A stretch of 64,000 bases of DNA from Deltaproteobacteria bacterium (GTDB lineage Bacteria; Desulfobacterota; Desulfarculia; Adiutricales; Adiutricaceae). The stretch is from assembly GCA_031276865.1 (NCBI GenBank), contig JAISMF010000064.1:31735-95734 (forward strand), read 5' to 3'. The notes under the pieces were generated by a model. The model was not told the origin of the DNA and ran no database searches. It saw only the letters and a list, made by a program, of their open reading frames with translations. Within the stretch, counting starts at the first letter, position 1, and each line of letters starts with the position of its first letter. Shown here one piece after another: positions 1 to 9,865 of this stretch. A program made the position numbers and the translations under genes.

Positions 1-752
1 GGTTTCGAAATCCCCGGCCATGCTTTTTCGAGTCGTTTCCGTTTTCGAAACGTTTGTTTCCGTTTCCGCGAAACAGCCGTTTTTTTAACAGGGAACGTTT
101 TTGTCGCCCCGTCTTTCCCGGGTTTACGCCACGCTCCGGCGGAAATCGAACCCGCCCTTCCGCCGCGGCGCGCGAGGGAGGGGAAAAGGAATTTTTGGGC
201 GGTTTTTCCCGAAAAAGGGCCCAAGGGAAATCCTTTGGGGGCCTGGGAAAACCCCGCAAGGCCCCCCGGGCCTTCTCCGGAAACCGGCGGAGGCGCTCTC
301 GCCTTCCCCAAAAACCACCGCTTCGGGGAGCTTTTTCCCCCCGCTTCGGGGAGCTTTTTTCCCCCCCCCCGCCTCGGGGAGGGGAGGTCCGCGGCGCTTG
401 TCCGGGTCTCGCACCCCTGTATATGTTTAAATTTTTAACAATATATACAAAATATGCGTGCGATCTTGCCAAAGTCCGCGAAAAACTGTAAACTTTAGCG
501 CGGGTCTCGGAAAACTCTAAAGATCGCGGATTCATCCCGCCCGGCTTCGATCCGTTCGGGAGCGCCCTTTTCCGGGTCCCTCCGCCCCCCCCGCGGGCGG
601 CGTTCGCCCGGAAACGCGCTTTCCGGGGACCACGGACGCCGGATCCGTCCCCGCCGGAGCTTCCCGGCGTTAACGCCGGGCGCGCCCCGGGCCCTCTCCT
701 TTTCCCGGCGGCGCCGTTTCGGGCGCCCGGCTTTCGCCTCCGAGGCCTTCCC
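1..752. other. Intergenic region without a convincing gene
   Basis: GC-rich DNA with poly-C and poly-G runs and a short AT-rich stretch around 420-470. Open frames on both strands here are low-complexity (Arg, Pro and Gly rich) with no recognisable motif, as expected from GC-rich non-coding DNA. I see no RNA gene. Confidence 0.5.
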
Positions 753-1166
753 ATGTCAGAAAAATGCGTCTTCTGCGAAATAGCCCACGGCCGAATCCCC
801 AGCATCCGCGTCTACGAGGATGCCGATTTCATAGCGTTCATGGACATAAACCCCATCTCCGAGGGGCATCTCCTTTTGGTCACCCGGGGGCACTACCCTA
901 AAACCACCGACGTCCCGGACGCCATCCTGGACAAGGCCTTGACCCTGGCCAAAAAACTGGCCGCGGCCACGCTCTTGAGCGTCGGCCGCGAGGATTTCAA
1001 CCTCGTCGTCAACAACGGCCCCCTCGCCGGCCAACTAGTCAAGCACTGGCACATGCACATCATTCCCAGACGCTCCAAAGACGAGTTACCATTGAAACAG
1101 GGCGCCCCCGCCGATTTGACCCGTCTTCCCTTCGTGGCGGAGCGCGTCCGGGAGAACCTGCGCTAG
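753..1166 (+). CDS. HIT-family nucleotide hydrolase/transferase
   Basis: A 137-residue protein of the histidine triad superfamily, close to the usual length. It starts with a CVFCEIA segment that often marks a zinc-binding N-terminus in this family. It carries the triad as KHWHMHIIP with His98, His100 and His102, where the middle histidine would be the nucleophile that forms the nucleotidyl intermediate. Members hydrolyse adenylated or AMP-linked small molecules such as AMP-lysine or Ap4A in the cytoplasm; the exact substrate cannot be read from sequence. The ATG at 753 is preceded by a weak GAGG. It stands alone, with 327 bp before motA. Confidence 0.9.
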   Translation: MSEKCVFCEIAHGRIPSIRVYEDADFIAFMDINPISEGHLLLVTRGHYPKTTDVPDAILDKALTLAKKLAAATLLSVGREDFNLVVNNGPLAGQLVKHWHMHIIPRRSKDELPLKQGAPADLTRLPFVAERVRENLR

Positions 1167-1493
1167 GGGATTTAAGCTTTCACTTTTCTTTCTGGCCCCC
1201 GCCGCCCATGTAGCGGAGGCTCGGGCTTCCGGGCACACCATGCGCGCCGGAATTTTTACCTTTAAACTTTCCCCGCCAGGGCTCCGAAAAGATACTGGGG
1301 AAACCAGTCCCCGCCTTTTCCAAACGGGCCCCCCCACCTCCCGCCGCGAGAGCCTCCGGCCGGCTTCGGCCCCCCCCCGAGTCCGGAACGCTCCAAGCTC
1401 TCTTTCCATCCCGAACCAGGGATCCTTTTTTCCAAGGACGCGGGCCCGCGTCCTTGTCCTTAAACACCCAGGCGTTCACAAGGTTTTCAAGCT

Positions 1494-2348
1494 ATGCCCC
1501 CCATCGGAGTAATTGTCGTCTTAGGCTGCGTCATCGGCGGTTACATGATGCACCACGGAGTCCTGGGGGTGCTGTGGCAGCCAAACGAGGTCATTATCAT
1601 CTGCGGCGCCGCCTTCGGCTCCTTTCTCATCGCGAACCCCATGTCGCTCATAAAGGAGACCTTCGGTTCCATCCCCAAGATATTCTTGGGAAAGGAGCTT
1701 AAAAAGCAGCAGTTCGTGGACGTGCTCCTCCTCCTTTTCGAATTCCTCTCCATCGCCCGCCGCGAGGGCATGCTGGCCTTGGAGGAGCACGCCAACAAAC
1801 CCGACTCCTCCGCCATCTTCACCAAATACCCCTCCATTCTGAAAAACCACCATCTCAAAGACTTCCTGGCCGACAACCTCAAGGTCTTCGTGAGCGGCAA
1901 CATCGAGCCCACCGAGTTCGAAAACCTCATGGACATCGACACCGACGCCCACGAGCACCACGGCGCCCAGGTGCCCACGGCGCTCACCACCGTCTCGGAC
2001 TCTCTTCCCGGGCTCGGGATCGTGGCCGCGGTCCTGGGGATCATCACCACCATGGGCCTCATGACCGAGCCTCCGGAGATCTTGGGCGCCTCGGTGGGGG
2101 CGGCCCTCTGCGGCACCTTCCTGGGCCTGCTTTTGAGCTACGGCTACATGGCGCCCATGGCCAAGGCCCTGGAGAACCAGGCCCACGACCAGGACAACAT
2201 CCTCAAAGTCTCCAAAGCCGTCCTGGTGGCCTTCTCCAAGGGCCTCCCTCCGGTCATGGCCATAGAGTTCGCCCGGAGGGCCGTGCCCTCGCACTGCCGC
2301 CCCGGCTACGAGGAATTGGAGGAGCTCCTCAAGTCCGTGAAGAAGTGA
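1494..2348 (+). CDS. motA: Flagellar motor stator protein MotA
   Basis: A 284-residue inner-membrane protein of full MotA length. With MotB it forms the ion-conducting stator that drives flagellar rotation. Visible hallmarks are two N-terminal membrane segments (residues about 3-20 and 30-50), the cytoplasmic RREGMLALEEHA stretch holding the charged residues that contact the rotor, and PGLGIVAAVLGI, which opens the third membrane segment with a conserved proline. The C-terminus is charged and cytoplasmic. motB follows 62 bp downstream on the same strand, so the two are probably cotranscribed. No other flagellar gene lies in the window. The ATG has only a weak upstream AAGG. Confidence 0.95.
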   Translation: MPPIGVIVVLGCVIGGYMMHHGVLGVLWQPNEVIIICGAAFGSFLIANPMSLIKETFGSIPKIFLGKELKKQQFVDVLLLLFEFLSIARREGMLALEEHANKPDSSAIFTKYPSILKNHHLKDFLADNLKVFVSGNIEPTEFENLMDIDTDAHEHHGAQVPTALTTVSDSLPGLGIVAAVLGIITTMGLMTEPPEILGASVGAALCGTFLGLLLSYGYMAPMAKALENQAHDQDNILKVSKAVLVAFSKGLPPVMAIEFARRAVPSHCRPGYEELEELLKSVKK

Positions 2349-2410
2349 CGCGCCTCCAGCCATCCGCGAAAGGCGGGCTCCCTCAGACCCCGCCCCCGAA
2401 GCGTTCCTAA

Positions 2411-3829
2411 ATGTCCGCCGATAAGAAAAGCCCGGTCATCAAGAAGATCATCAAGAAAGGTCACGGAGGCCACCACGGCGGCAGCTGGAAGGTGGCCTAC
2501 GCCGACTTCGTGACCGCCATGATGGCCTTCTTCCTGGTGATGTGGCTTCTGGCCATCTCCTCGGAGCAGGGGAAGGCGGCCCTGGCCGACTATTTCCAAA
2601 ACCTCACCATGAGCGACGCGGTCTTCAACGGCGGCGTGCCCGCGGCCTTCGACCCCTCCAACCCCACGCCCGGGATTTTAAACGGCGGCTGCTTCGATCT
2701 GCAGCAGAAGGGAAAGGAGCTGGAAGAAAAGGAAAAGGAGCTTCAAGACCGCGAGAAGGCCTTAAACGACAGCCAGGATAAGCGTCCCGAGGCCGGGGCG
2801 GTCGCGCCCGCGGATAGGGACGCCCCCCCCGATCTAACCCAGCTCCCCGAGGGAGTCGAGGGCGGCGAGGGCTCCGACCAGACGGGAAGGGCCCCGGGAG
2901 AGGGCCTCTACGTGGACGGCTTCGGCACCCCCGGGGGAGCCTTGACGGACGAGGAGAAACGGATCGAGCAGGCCAAGGACGCTTTGGCCGAGGAGCTTTC
3001 CCAGGCCGCGGCCGAGGCCCTGGGGGGCGATCTCGAGGGCCAGTTCTCCGTGGAGAAGGTCCCGGGCGGGCTGCGGCTCGAGCTCATGGATCGGGAAAAA
3101 CGGCCGGTATTCATCAGCGGCCAACCCCGACTCACTCCGGTCGCCCAGGATATCCTGGGCCGGATCGCGGAGAAGCTTTCCTCCATCCCCAACAAAATCT
3201 CCATCGAGGGGCACACCGACGCGGTGAGCACCCTGAGCCAGGATCTCACCAACTGGGAGCTCTCCACGGCCCGGGCCTCCGCCGCCCGGCGCTTCCTCGC
3301 CCGCCACGACGTGAGCGACAACCGCGTGACCATGGTGGCCGGCTTCGCGGCCACCCGTCCGCTCCCCGACACCTCCCCCACCGATCCGGTTAACCGCCGC
3401 ATCTCCATCATGATCTGGGACGAGAACGCCGATCCCTCCCGGGCCAAAAGCGGCTCGCCGGAGGCAGGCGCCGCCCCCGGCGCCGCGGTTCCGCCCTCCG
3501 CGGGCTCCGCCGCCCCCGCCGGAACCCCCGCGTCGCCCCCCCCTCCGGAAGGCGCGTCCGCCCCTCCGGAAGGCCCCTTGGAGACGCCGCCCACCCAGCC
3601 CGGGGTCCCCCCCGCCCAGCCCGGGACGCCGCCCACCGCCCCGGGGGTCCCGCCCACCGCCCCGGGGACGCCGCCCGCCGCTCCGGGGACCCCGCCCGCC
3701 GCCACCCGTCCGGCTCCGACGCCGGTGAAGCCCAGCCCGGCCGACCTGGAGCGCCAGCTCCTGGACGACACCCTGCAAAGGGCCGCCACCCCCGACACCT
3801 CCACCGCCGGACCGCCGGTGACGGAATAG
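2411..3829 (+). CDS. motB: Flagellar motor stator protein MotB with long proline-rich tail
   Basis: A 472-residue stator subunit. The lysine-rich N-terminus is followed by the motif WKVAYADFVTAMMAF, whose Asp is the ion-carrying residue, and a single membrane segment (about residues 28-50). A Gln/Glu/Lys-rich periplasmic linker leads to an OmpA-like peptidoglycan-binding domain at about 235-340, recognisable by IEGHTDA and by NRRISIMI at its end. After it comes an unusual tail of about 130 residues, mostly Pro, Ala, Gly and Thr, with a repeated PGTPP/PGVPP unit; typical MotB proteins end shortly after the OmpA domain. Pairs with the motA just upstream. Confidence 0.95.
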   Translation: MSADKKSPVIKKIIKKGHGGHHGGSWKVAYADFVTAMMAFFLVMWLLAISSEQGKAALADYFQNLTMSDAVFNGGVPAAFDPSNPTPGILNGGCFDLQQKGKELEEKEKELQDREKALNDSQDKRPEAGAVAPADRDAPPDLTQLPEGVEGGEGSDQTGRAPGEGLYVDGFGTPGGALTDEEKRIEQAKDALAEELSQAAAEALGGDLEGQFSVEKVPGGLRLELMDREKRPVFISGQPRLTPVAQDILGRIAEKLSSIPNKISIEGHTDAVSTLSQDLTNWELSTARASAARRFLARHDVSDNRVTMVAGFAATRPLPDTSPTDPVNRRISIMIWDENADPSRAKSGSPEAGAAPGAAVPPSAGSAAPAGTPASPPPPEGASAPPEGPLETPPTQPGVPPAQPGTPPTAPGVPPTAPGTPPAAPGTPPAATRPAPTPVKPSPADLERQLLDDTLQRAATPDTSTAGPPVTE

Positions 3830-4903
3830 CGGCCCTCCCCTTCGGAGCGGGGACGCCGGAAAAGCCCGCCGGAATCGGGCGCGGAGCGCCCGGCCCCCCC
3901 TCGAACTCCCCCGCCGCCTTTCCCCTCGAAACGCCCCGCCACCCCCTTCCGCCCGCGCCCCTTCATCGTTTCCGCCGCCAAAGCCCCCCTGGGGTAAAAG
4001 CCCGCCTTCATGGCGGGGGGCGCTCCCTAAAGGCGCGGCCCTTTCCGCCTCTTCCAAAGGGAAACCCTTAAGCTCGGAAACGCCTCCGCCTGGGGAAAAG
4101 GGCCCGCCAAGGGCGGCCCTTTTTCCGGACCCGGACGTTTTTCCCGCGGTCCAAATCCGGGGGCCTTTCCCGCTCCGGCCGATTCCGCCCGAAAGAGCCT
4201 TCGCGGATCCCCCTGGCTCTTTTCCCGCCCGAGTTTCGGAGTATTTTTCAAATTTTGATTCGCGGGCTTGTCTTGACAAAACAGCCCGACTAAAATATTC
4301 TTGTAGAAAAGCTCCCTAGTTTACGGGCTTCGGCGCCCATGCGCGCTTCAAGCCCCGTGAAACCGCGGTCCCGCTTTTCTCGGATGAATTGATTTCTCCC
4401 TCCTCCCCCCCGCCAGGGGCGCTGCCTTGGCCGTTTTCGAGGGCTTTTTTCGCGGCGGACGCCCTTTTCCGTTTCGGAGCCGTTCTCCGTTTCCCTTCGG
4501 AGCCGTTTTCCGTTTCGTTTTCAAACGCCGTTTCAGTTTCAGTTCGGGTTCTTATTTAAATTTTTATTTCAATATCATTAATATTTGTTTTTAGCATTTT
4601 AACGCGATTTAACCTATCTTATTTTTATTTTATCCACACTTGTTTTCGTAATATTATTTTTTAAAAATTTACGCGATTTTTAATTACAAAATCCCGACTC
4701 TTTTTCGCTTCTTTCGTTCCGTTCCGCTTTTTTCCGCGGCGGAGCGAGACGGCCGCGCCCGGCGGCCGGACTTTTTCGGAGGCGGACCCGCCTCCCCCCG
4801 GGGCGGAAAGCCCCCGAAAACGCGCCGGAAAAAGGCCCAAGCCCGCATCCGGCCGCCTTCACGCCTTTGAGGGCGGACTACACCGTAAAAACTAGAGGCT
4901 ATT
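3830..4903. other. Intergenic region with an AT-rich core
   Basis: About 1.07 kb without a convincing gene. The outer parts are GC-rich and low-complexity. Positions 4545-4690 are strongly AT-rich and contain one perfect match to the DnaA-box consensus, TTATCCACA, at 4630-4638. A single box without neighbouring dnaA/dnaN-type genes is not enough to call an origin. Confidence 0.45.
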
Positions 4904-5836
4904 ATGCGTTTGGTTACCCGATCCGACTTCGACGGCCTGGCCTGCGGAGCGCTCCTGAAAGAGGCCGGACTCATCGACAGCTACCAGTTCGTGCACCCCA
5001 AGGATATTCAAGATGGCCTGGTGGAGATCGGGGCCAACGACATTCTGGCCAACGTCCCCTACGCCCAGGGGGTGGGCATGTGGTTCGACCACCACACGAG
5101 CGAGGGCGAGCGCCTGGGCGCCATCTCTTATCGGGGGATGAGCCGCATCGCCCCCTCCTGCGCCCGGGTGATCTACGACTTTTTGGGCGGCGCCTCGCGC
5201 TACTCCTCGCATTGGGACGCCATGATGGAGGCCGTGGACAAGGTGGACAGCGCCAATCTCACCGTCCAGGAGATAGAGTACCCGACGGGCTGGATTTTGA
5301 TCGGCTTCCTCATGGATCCCCGCACGGGCCTGGGGCGTTTCCGCACCTTCCGCATCTCCAACTACCAGTTGATGGAGAGCATGATCGAGATGTGCCGCAC
5401 CATGACGGCCGAGGATATCCTCCAGAACCCCGACGTGAAGGACCGGGCCGACCTCTACTTCCAGCAGGCCCCCTTCTACGCCAACATGATTAGAAACTGC
5501 TCGTCCATGCGGGGCGAGGTGCTGATAATCGACTTCCGCAACCAGGAGACCATCTATCCAGGGAACCGTTTCCTGCCTTACACCATGTATCCGGAATGCA
5601 AGGTCTCCATCCACATCACCTGGGGCCGCGGGGCCAACAACGTGGCCATAGCCATGGGGAACTCCATCATCAACCGCGACAGCCAGGCCAATCTGGGCTC
5701 CATCGCGCTGCACTTCGGCGGAGGCGGCCACGAGACCGTGGCCACCTGCCAGGTGGCGGACGACGAGGTGGACTCCACCATCAAGACCATCGTGGAGTTC
5801 ATAAACGAGGAGAACGGCTACCAGGGGCCCTTGTGA
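4904..5836 (+). CDS. DHH/DHHA1-family phosphoesterase
   Basis: A 310-residue cytoplasmic phosphoesterase of the DHH superfamily, which includes RecJ, exopolyphosphatases and oligonucleotide/cyclic-dinucleotide phosphodiesterases. The N-terminal motif I reads TRSDFDGLACGA. The name-giving DHH triad is WFDHHTSE at about residues 63-70. The C-terminal DHHA1 substrate-binding domain ends with the glycine motif FGGGGHETVA (about residues 273-282). The substrate cannot be decided from sequence; polyphosphate-like or short oligonucleotide substrates are both possible. The ATG is preceded by AGAGG about 6 bases upstream. glgA follows after 122 bp. Confidence 0.88.
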   Translation: MRLVTRSDFDGLACGALLKEAGLIDSYQFVHPKDIQDGLVEIGANDILANVPYAQGVGMWFDHHTSEGERLGAISYRGMSRIAPSCARVIYDFLGGASRYSSHWDAMMEAVDKVDSANLTVQEIEYPTGWILIGFLMDPRTGLGRFRTFRISNYQLMESMIEMCRTMTAEDILQNPDVKDRADLYFQQAPFYANMIRNCSSMRGEVLIIDFRNQETIYPGNRFLPYTMYPECKVSIHITWGRGANNVAIAMGNSIINRDSQANLGSIALHFGGGGHETVATCQVADDEVDSTIKTIVEFINEENGYQGPL

Positions 5837-5958
5837 GGGCTCGGCCTGGCGGACCCTTTCCGGACTAGGCCCGCAAAGACGGCCCCTCCGGCGCCCTCCG
5901 CCAGGGCGCCCCCTCCGCCGGCCGAAACCATTGTCTTGATCCCCCTGAAGGTGGAGCC

Positions 5959-7425
5959 ATGCATATATTTTTCATCACGCCGGAAGCCGTGCCCTGCTCG
6001 CGGGCGGGAGGCCTGGGGGACGTCTCGTACTTCCTCCCCTGGGCGCTCTCCAAAATGGGCCACAGCGTAACCGTCATGGTGCCCAAATACCGGGGGGCCG
6101 AGGAGTTCCCTTTAAGGCGCCTGGATCCCTTGACCCGGACCATCGATCTCTCCATCAGCCGCCGCCAGGCGGACTACCACGAATTGTCCCTGGAAGGCGG
6201 CCACCGCCTGATCCTGGTGGACTGCCCGGACCTCTTCGACAGGCCCGGCATTTACGGAAACGAGTTCGGGGACTACGACGACAACGCCGAGCGCTTCATC
6301 TTCTTCTCCAAGGCCGCCTTCTCCATCCTCCCCGAGCTGGTGGACGGAAACGAACCCACGGTGGTGCACGCCCACGACTGGCCCTCGGGGCTGGTGCCCA
6401 TGTACCTCAGCGTCTCCCGGGCCGGGGATTCCCGGCTTTCCGGCGTGGGGGCGGTCTTCACCTACCACAACTTGGAAAACCAGGGGACCTTCCCCTACTA
6501 CGACTTCGCCATGACGGGCCTGGACTGGAGCCACTTCACCTTCCAGGGCCTGGAGTTCCACGGACTTTTAAACCTCACCAAGGCCGGGCTCATCGGGGCG
6601 CACCTCATAAGCACGGTCTCGCACCGCTACGCCCGGGAGACTTTGAGTCCCGAATTGGGAAAGGGCCTGGAGGGGCTTTTAAAGGAGAGGCACAAAAACA
6701 TTAGAAGCGTCCTCCACGGGGTGGACTACAAGATCTGGGATCCTTCCGTGGACGCGGTCATCCTCAAAAACTACTCTCTTAACGATCTCTCCGGCAAAAG
6801 GGAGTGCCGCGCGCATCTGGCCCGGCTCTTCGGCTTGGAGGATTCGCCTCTCCCCATAGTGGCGGTGATTTCACGGCTGCTTCCCAGAAAGGGCCTGGAT
6901 CTAATCGTCAAAGCCATGCCGGAGCTTCTCAAACTCCCCCTGAAGCTCATCTTCATGGGCACGGGGGAGGATCAGTACATCTCCTTTCTGCGGGAGACGG
7001 CCCGGGCCAACTCCGGACGGGTGGGCCTCAAACTGGCCTACGATCCCCCCCTCATGCACCACATCCTCTCCGGCGCCGACATCTTTTTGAACCCCTCCCG
7101 CTTCGAGCCCTGCGGCTTGGAGCAGCTCTACTCCTTGAAATACGGCACCGTCCCCTTGGTGCGGGCCACGGGGGGCCTGGACGACACGGTGACGGACGAG
7201 CTCTCCCGCCCGGACGAGGGCACGGGCTTCAAGTTCGTCGACTACACGGCGGAGGCCCTCTTGGAGGCCCTGAAGAACGTTCTGGAGCGATTCCACGTCG
7301 CGGACGCCTGGCGCTCGCTCATGCGCCGCGGCATGCTGGAGGACTTCTCCTGGGAGAGGTCGGCCGCGGCCTACGAGGATATCTACACGCAGGCCCTAGG
7401 CGTCGCCAACGAAAAAAGGGATTAA
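5959..7425 (+). CDS. glgA: Glycogen (starch) synthase
   Basis: A 488-residue GT-B fold glycosyltransferase of family GT5, which adds glucose from ADP- or UDP-glucose to a growing alpha-1,4-glucan. Length and motifs are those of bacterial GlgA. The N-terminal donor/acceptor loop reads RAGGLGDV, with Arg where most GlgA proteins have Lys in K-x-G-G-L. The C-terminal domain has SRLLPRKGLDLI and the catalytic signature SRFEPCGLEQLYSLKYGT, followed by ATGGLDDTV. The start has GGAG directly upstream. The histidine kinase gene begins only 7 bp after its stop, so the two are very likely in one operon. No glgB, glgC or glgP is nearby. Confidence 0.92.
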   Translation: MHIFFITPEAVPCSRAGGLGDVSYFLPWALSKMGHSVTVMVPKYRGAEEFPLRRLDPLTRTIDLSISRRQADYHELSLEGGHRLILVDCPDLFDRPGIYGNEFGDYDDNAERFIFFSKAAFSILPELVDGNEPTVVHAHDWPSGLVPMYLSVSRAGDSRLSGVGAVFTYHNLENQGTFPYYDFAMTGLDWSHFTFQGLEFHGLLNLTKAGLIGAHLISTVSHRYARETLSPELGKGLEGLLKERHKNIRSVLHGVDYKIWDPSVDAVILKNYSLNDLSGKRECRAHLARLFGLEDSPLPIVAVISRLLPRKGLDLIVKAMPELLKLPLKLIFMGTGEDQYISFLRETARANSGRVGLKLAYDPPLMHHILSGADIFLNPSRFEPCGLEQLYSLKYGTVPLVRATGGLDDTVTDELSRPDEGTGFKFVDYTAEALLEALKNVLERFHVADAWRSLMRRGMLEDFSWERSAAAYEDIYTQALGVANEKRD

Positions 7426-7432
7426 AGAATCC

Positions 7433-9865
7433 ATGCCCTCAGGTGACGCCCAGACGGTTATCGAGTTCCTCACCAAGCTCATCCTAATCGCCAACTCCAA
7501 CATCCAGTTCGACTCCAAGGTGGACAGCTTTTTAAACCTGCTCACCCGGGAGCTGGGCATAGATCGGACCGTCCTCTTATTTTTAGACAGGGAGAAGAAA
7601 CACCTCTCCCCCCACCGCCGGGACAACGCCCCCTCCGATCTGCCTTCTCCTCCGGTCGCGTATCTGGACACCTTCCTCAACCGGGTGGTGGTGAACCGCC
7701 AGTCGGCCATCGTGGACGCCCTCGATCTCACCCAGCTCCCCCCGCCCTGGGCCGAATTCCTCTCCCCCTACCTCTCCTCCATCTGCGTGGTCCCCATCAC
7801 CGACGACAAGGCCTGCTACGGGGTGGTGATGACTCTTTCCAAGGGCTCTTTGGATCACACCCAGAAGACCTACGGGAAGATGCTGGAGGCGGTGACCAAC
7901 CAGCTCTCCTTGGCCATCAAGAACAACCAGCTCGCGACCGACACCAGGAAACGCATCTCGGTTTTAAACGTCCTTTCCGAACTGGGGCGCACCCTGGCCG
8001 CCACCATAGAGGTGGACAAGGTCACCACCATGATCCCCCGCATCGCGGCCGGCGTGTTTTTGGCCGACGGCGCGGCCTTGAACGTCCTGGACAACCAAGG
8101 CGAAACCCTTTTGGTATCCTCGCACTTCGGCCACGTCCCCCCCGCCTACAACTTCCAGCGCTTCCAGGGCCAAACCGTGCCCGCCCCCGCCTTCACGCCC
8201 CTCAAACGCCAGACTCCCTTCATGGGCTATCTCAAGGACGACCCCCTGGCCCAGGACGTCTCCTTAAAAGAGCAGTCCAACACCATTCTAACCGTGCCTT
8301 TGATGTTCCAGGGAAGGCGGGAGGGGGTGATCTCGCTTTTCAACAAGCTGGGCGGGAACCGCGGCGGCTTCCCCTCCGCCCCCAAGCTCTTCGAGGAGGG
8401 GGACATGGAGCTTTTGAAGGCCATGAACAGCATGATCTCGGGGGTGGTGGAGAACTCGCTTTCCTACAAGGACGTGAACACCCTGGCCAAGACCAACGAG
8501 TACATGGTGCGCTACCTCTCCAACCTCTACGACATCTCCAGCGCCATGATGACCACGGTGCGCTACGACGAGCTGGTGTGGATCATCATCCAGTCTTTAA
8601 CCTTGGAGCAGGGCCTCAAATTCGACAAGGTCCTGATAATGCTTTTGCGCGAGACCGAGACGGATCCGGTTTTGGAGAGCTCAGCCTACTGGGCGCCGCG
8701 GGATAAAAACCGCGGAGACGAGTCTTTAAACGAACTGGCCGACATCCTCAGGAAGCCCAACCGCCAGGAAGCGGCCCTCATGATCGAGGAGGGCAAAAAG
8801 ATGAACATCTCGGTCCCGGTCACCCCGGACTCCACCCGCATCCTGGCCCGGGCCGTAGTCGAGCGGAAACCCCTGTTGGGCTGCCGCGGCACCGACACCT
8901 CCGAGGACCACGATCTCCTGGACTTCGGGCTCCAGGGCTACGCCGCCGTGCCCATGCTGGCCAAGGGCCGGGAGGTGGGGGTCATAGCCGTGGACCGTTC
9001 CCTTTCCGGCGATCTCATCACCCGCCAGACCTTGAGGGAGCTTAACATGCTCACCAACCAGGCGGGCCTGGCCATAGAGAACACCATCCTCTACGACGAT
9101 TTGCGCACGGCCAACCAGAACCTGGCCGTGGCCAGGAACCGCCTCATCCAAGCCGAAAAACTGGCCGCCCAAGGAGAAATGGGTACCCAGCTGGCCCACG
9201 AGATCCGGAACCCCTTGGTCTCCATCGGCGGCTTCACCCAGCGCCTCTTGAAAAAGCTCAAAGACGACGATCCCTTGCGCCGCTACCCCCAGGTGATCTT
9301 GGAGGAGGTGGAGCGATTGAACAAGGTCTTAAACAACGTCCTTGACTTCTCCCGCGACGAGAAGGGCCAGGTGCGGGAGTTCAGCCTGGAGGACATGGCC
9401 CGGGAGGTGCTGTCGTCCTTAAAGCACGAGCTCTCCCGCAACAAGGTGACGGTGGAGCTCGCCGCGGAGGACAAGACCCCTTTGGTCTCGGGAGACGACC
9501 GGCAGATCATGCACGTCTTTTTAAACCTCATCTACAACGCCTCCCAGGCCATGAACCCCGGCGGCGGCGGGAAGATATACATAAAGATCTTCCGCCACAA
9601 GGATAACGAGACCCATTACGTCGCCTGCTCCATAACCGACACGGGTCCGGGCATCCCGGTGGATCTCCTCCCCTCGGTCTTCAACCCCTTCTTCACCACC
9701 AAGACCCAGGGCACGGGCCTGGGCCTTTCCATCGTGCAGAAGATCGTGACCCGCTACAACGGAACCATCTCGGTCGTGAACCATCCGCCGGAATACCCCG
9801 GATCCGGCGCCTCCTTCACCTTCATGTTCCCCGTCTCCACCGCCTCCGGCGCGGTGGTCTATTAA
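7433..9865 (+). CDS. Soluble multi-GAF sensor histidine kinase
   Basis: An 810-residue protein without membrane segments. Residues about 15-560 appear to be successive GAF-type sensory modules (about three), separated by helical linkers. A dimerisation/phosphoacceptor domain follows, with H-box QLAHEIRNPLVSIGG (phospho-His near residue 589). The ATPase domain has an N-box (NLIYNASQAM, near 700), DTGPGIP and the G2 box TQGTGLGLSIVQKI. It therefore autophosphorylates in response to a cytoplasmic signal that cannot be read from sequence. No response regulator is adjacent, so the partner lies elsewhere. Seven bases separate it from glgA, suggesting cotranscription and a possible link to storage-carbon status (inference). 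Confidence 0.92.
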   Translation: MPSGDAQTVIEFLTKLILIANSNIQFDSKVDSFLNLLTRELGIDRTVLLFLDREKKHLSPHRRDNAPSDLPSPPVAYLDTFLNRVVVNRQSAIVDALDLTQLPPPWAEFLSPYLSSICVVPITDDKACYGVVMTLSKGSLDHTQKTYGKMLEAVTNQLSLAIKNNQLATDTRKRISVLNVLSELGRTLAATIEVDKVTTMIPRIAAGVFLADGAALNVLDNQGETLLVSSHFGHVPPAYNFQRFQGQTVPAPAFTPLKRQTPFMGYLKDDPLAQDVSLKEQSNTILTVPLMFQGRREGVISLFNKLGGNRGGFPSAPKLFEEGDMELLKAMNSMISGVVENSLSYKDVNTLAKTNEYMVRYLSNLYDISSAMMTTVRYDELVWIIIQSLTLEQGLKFDKVLIMLLRETETDPVLESSAYWAPRDKNRGDESLNELADILRKPNRQEAALMIEEGKKMNISVPVTPDSTRILARAVVERKPLLGCRGTDTSEDHDLLDFGLQGYAAVPMLAKGREVGVIAVDRSLSGDLITRQTLRELNMLTNQAGLAIENTILYDDLRTANQNLAVARNRLIQAEKLAAQGEMGTQLAHEIRNPLVSIGGFTQRLLKKLKDDDPLRRYPQVILEEVERLNKVLNNVLDFSRDEKGQVREFSLEDMAREVLSSLKHELSRNKVTVELAAEDKTPLVSGDDRQIMHVFLNLIYNASQAMNPGGGGKIYIKIFRHKDNETHYVACSITDTGPGIPVDLLPSVFNPFFTTKTQGTGLGLSIVQKIVTRYNGTISVVNHPPEYPGSGASFTFMFPVSTASGAVVY

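Noticed and set aside
54..491. Open frames near the left end
   Set aside because: Low-complexity Arg/Pro/Gly-rich translations on both strands over the same GC-rich DNA, with no ribosome site or motif.
4545..4690. Replication origin at the AT-rich stretch with a DnaA box
   Set aside because: Only one perfect TTATCCACA box and no dnaA, dnaN, gidA or parAB genes nearby.
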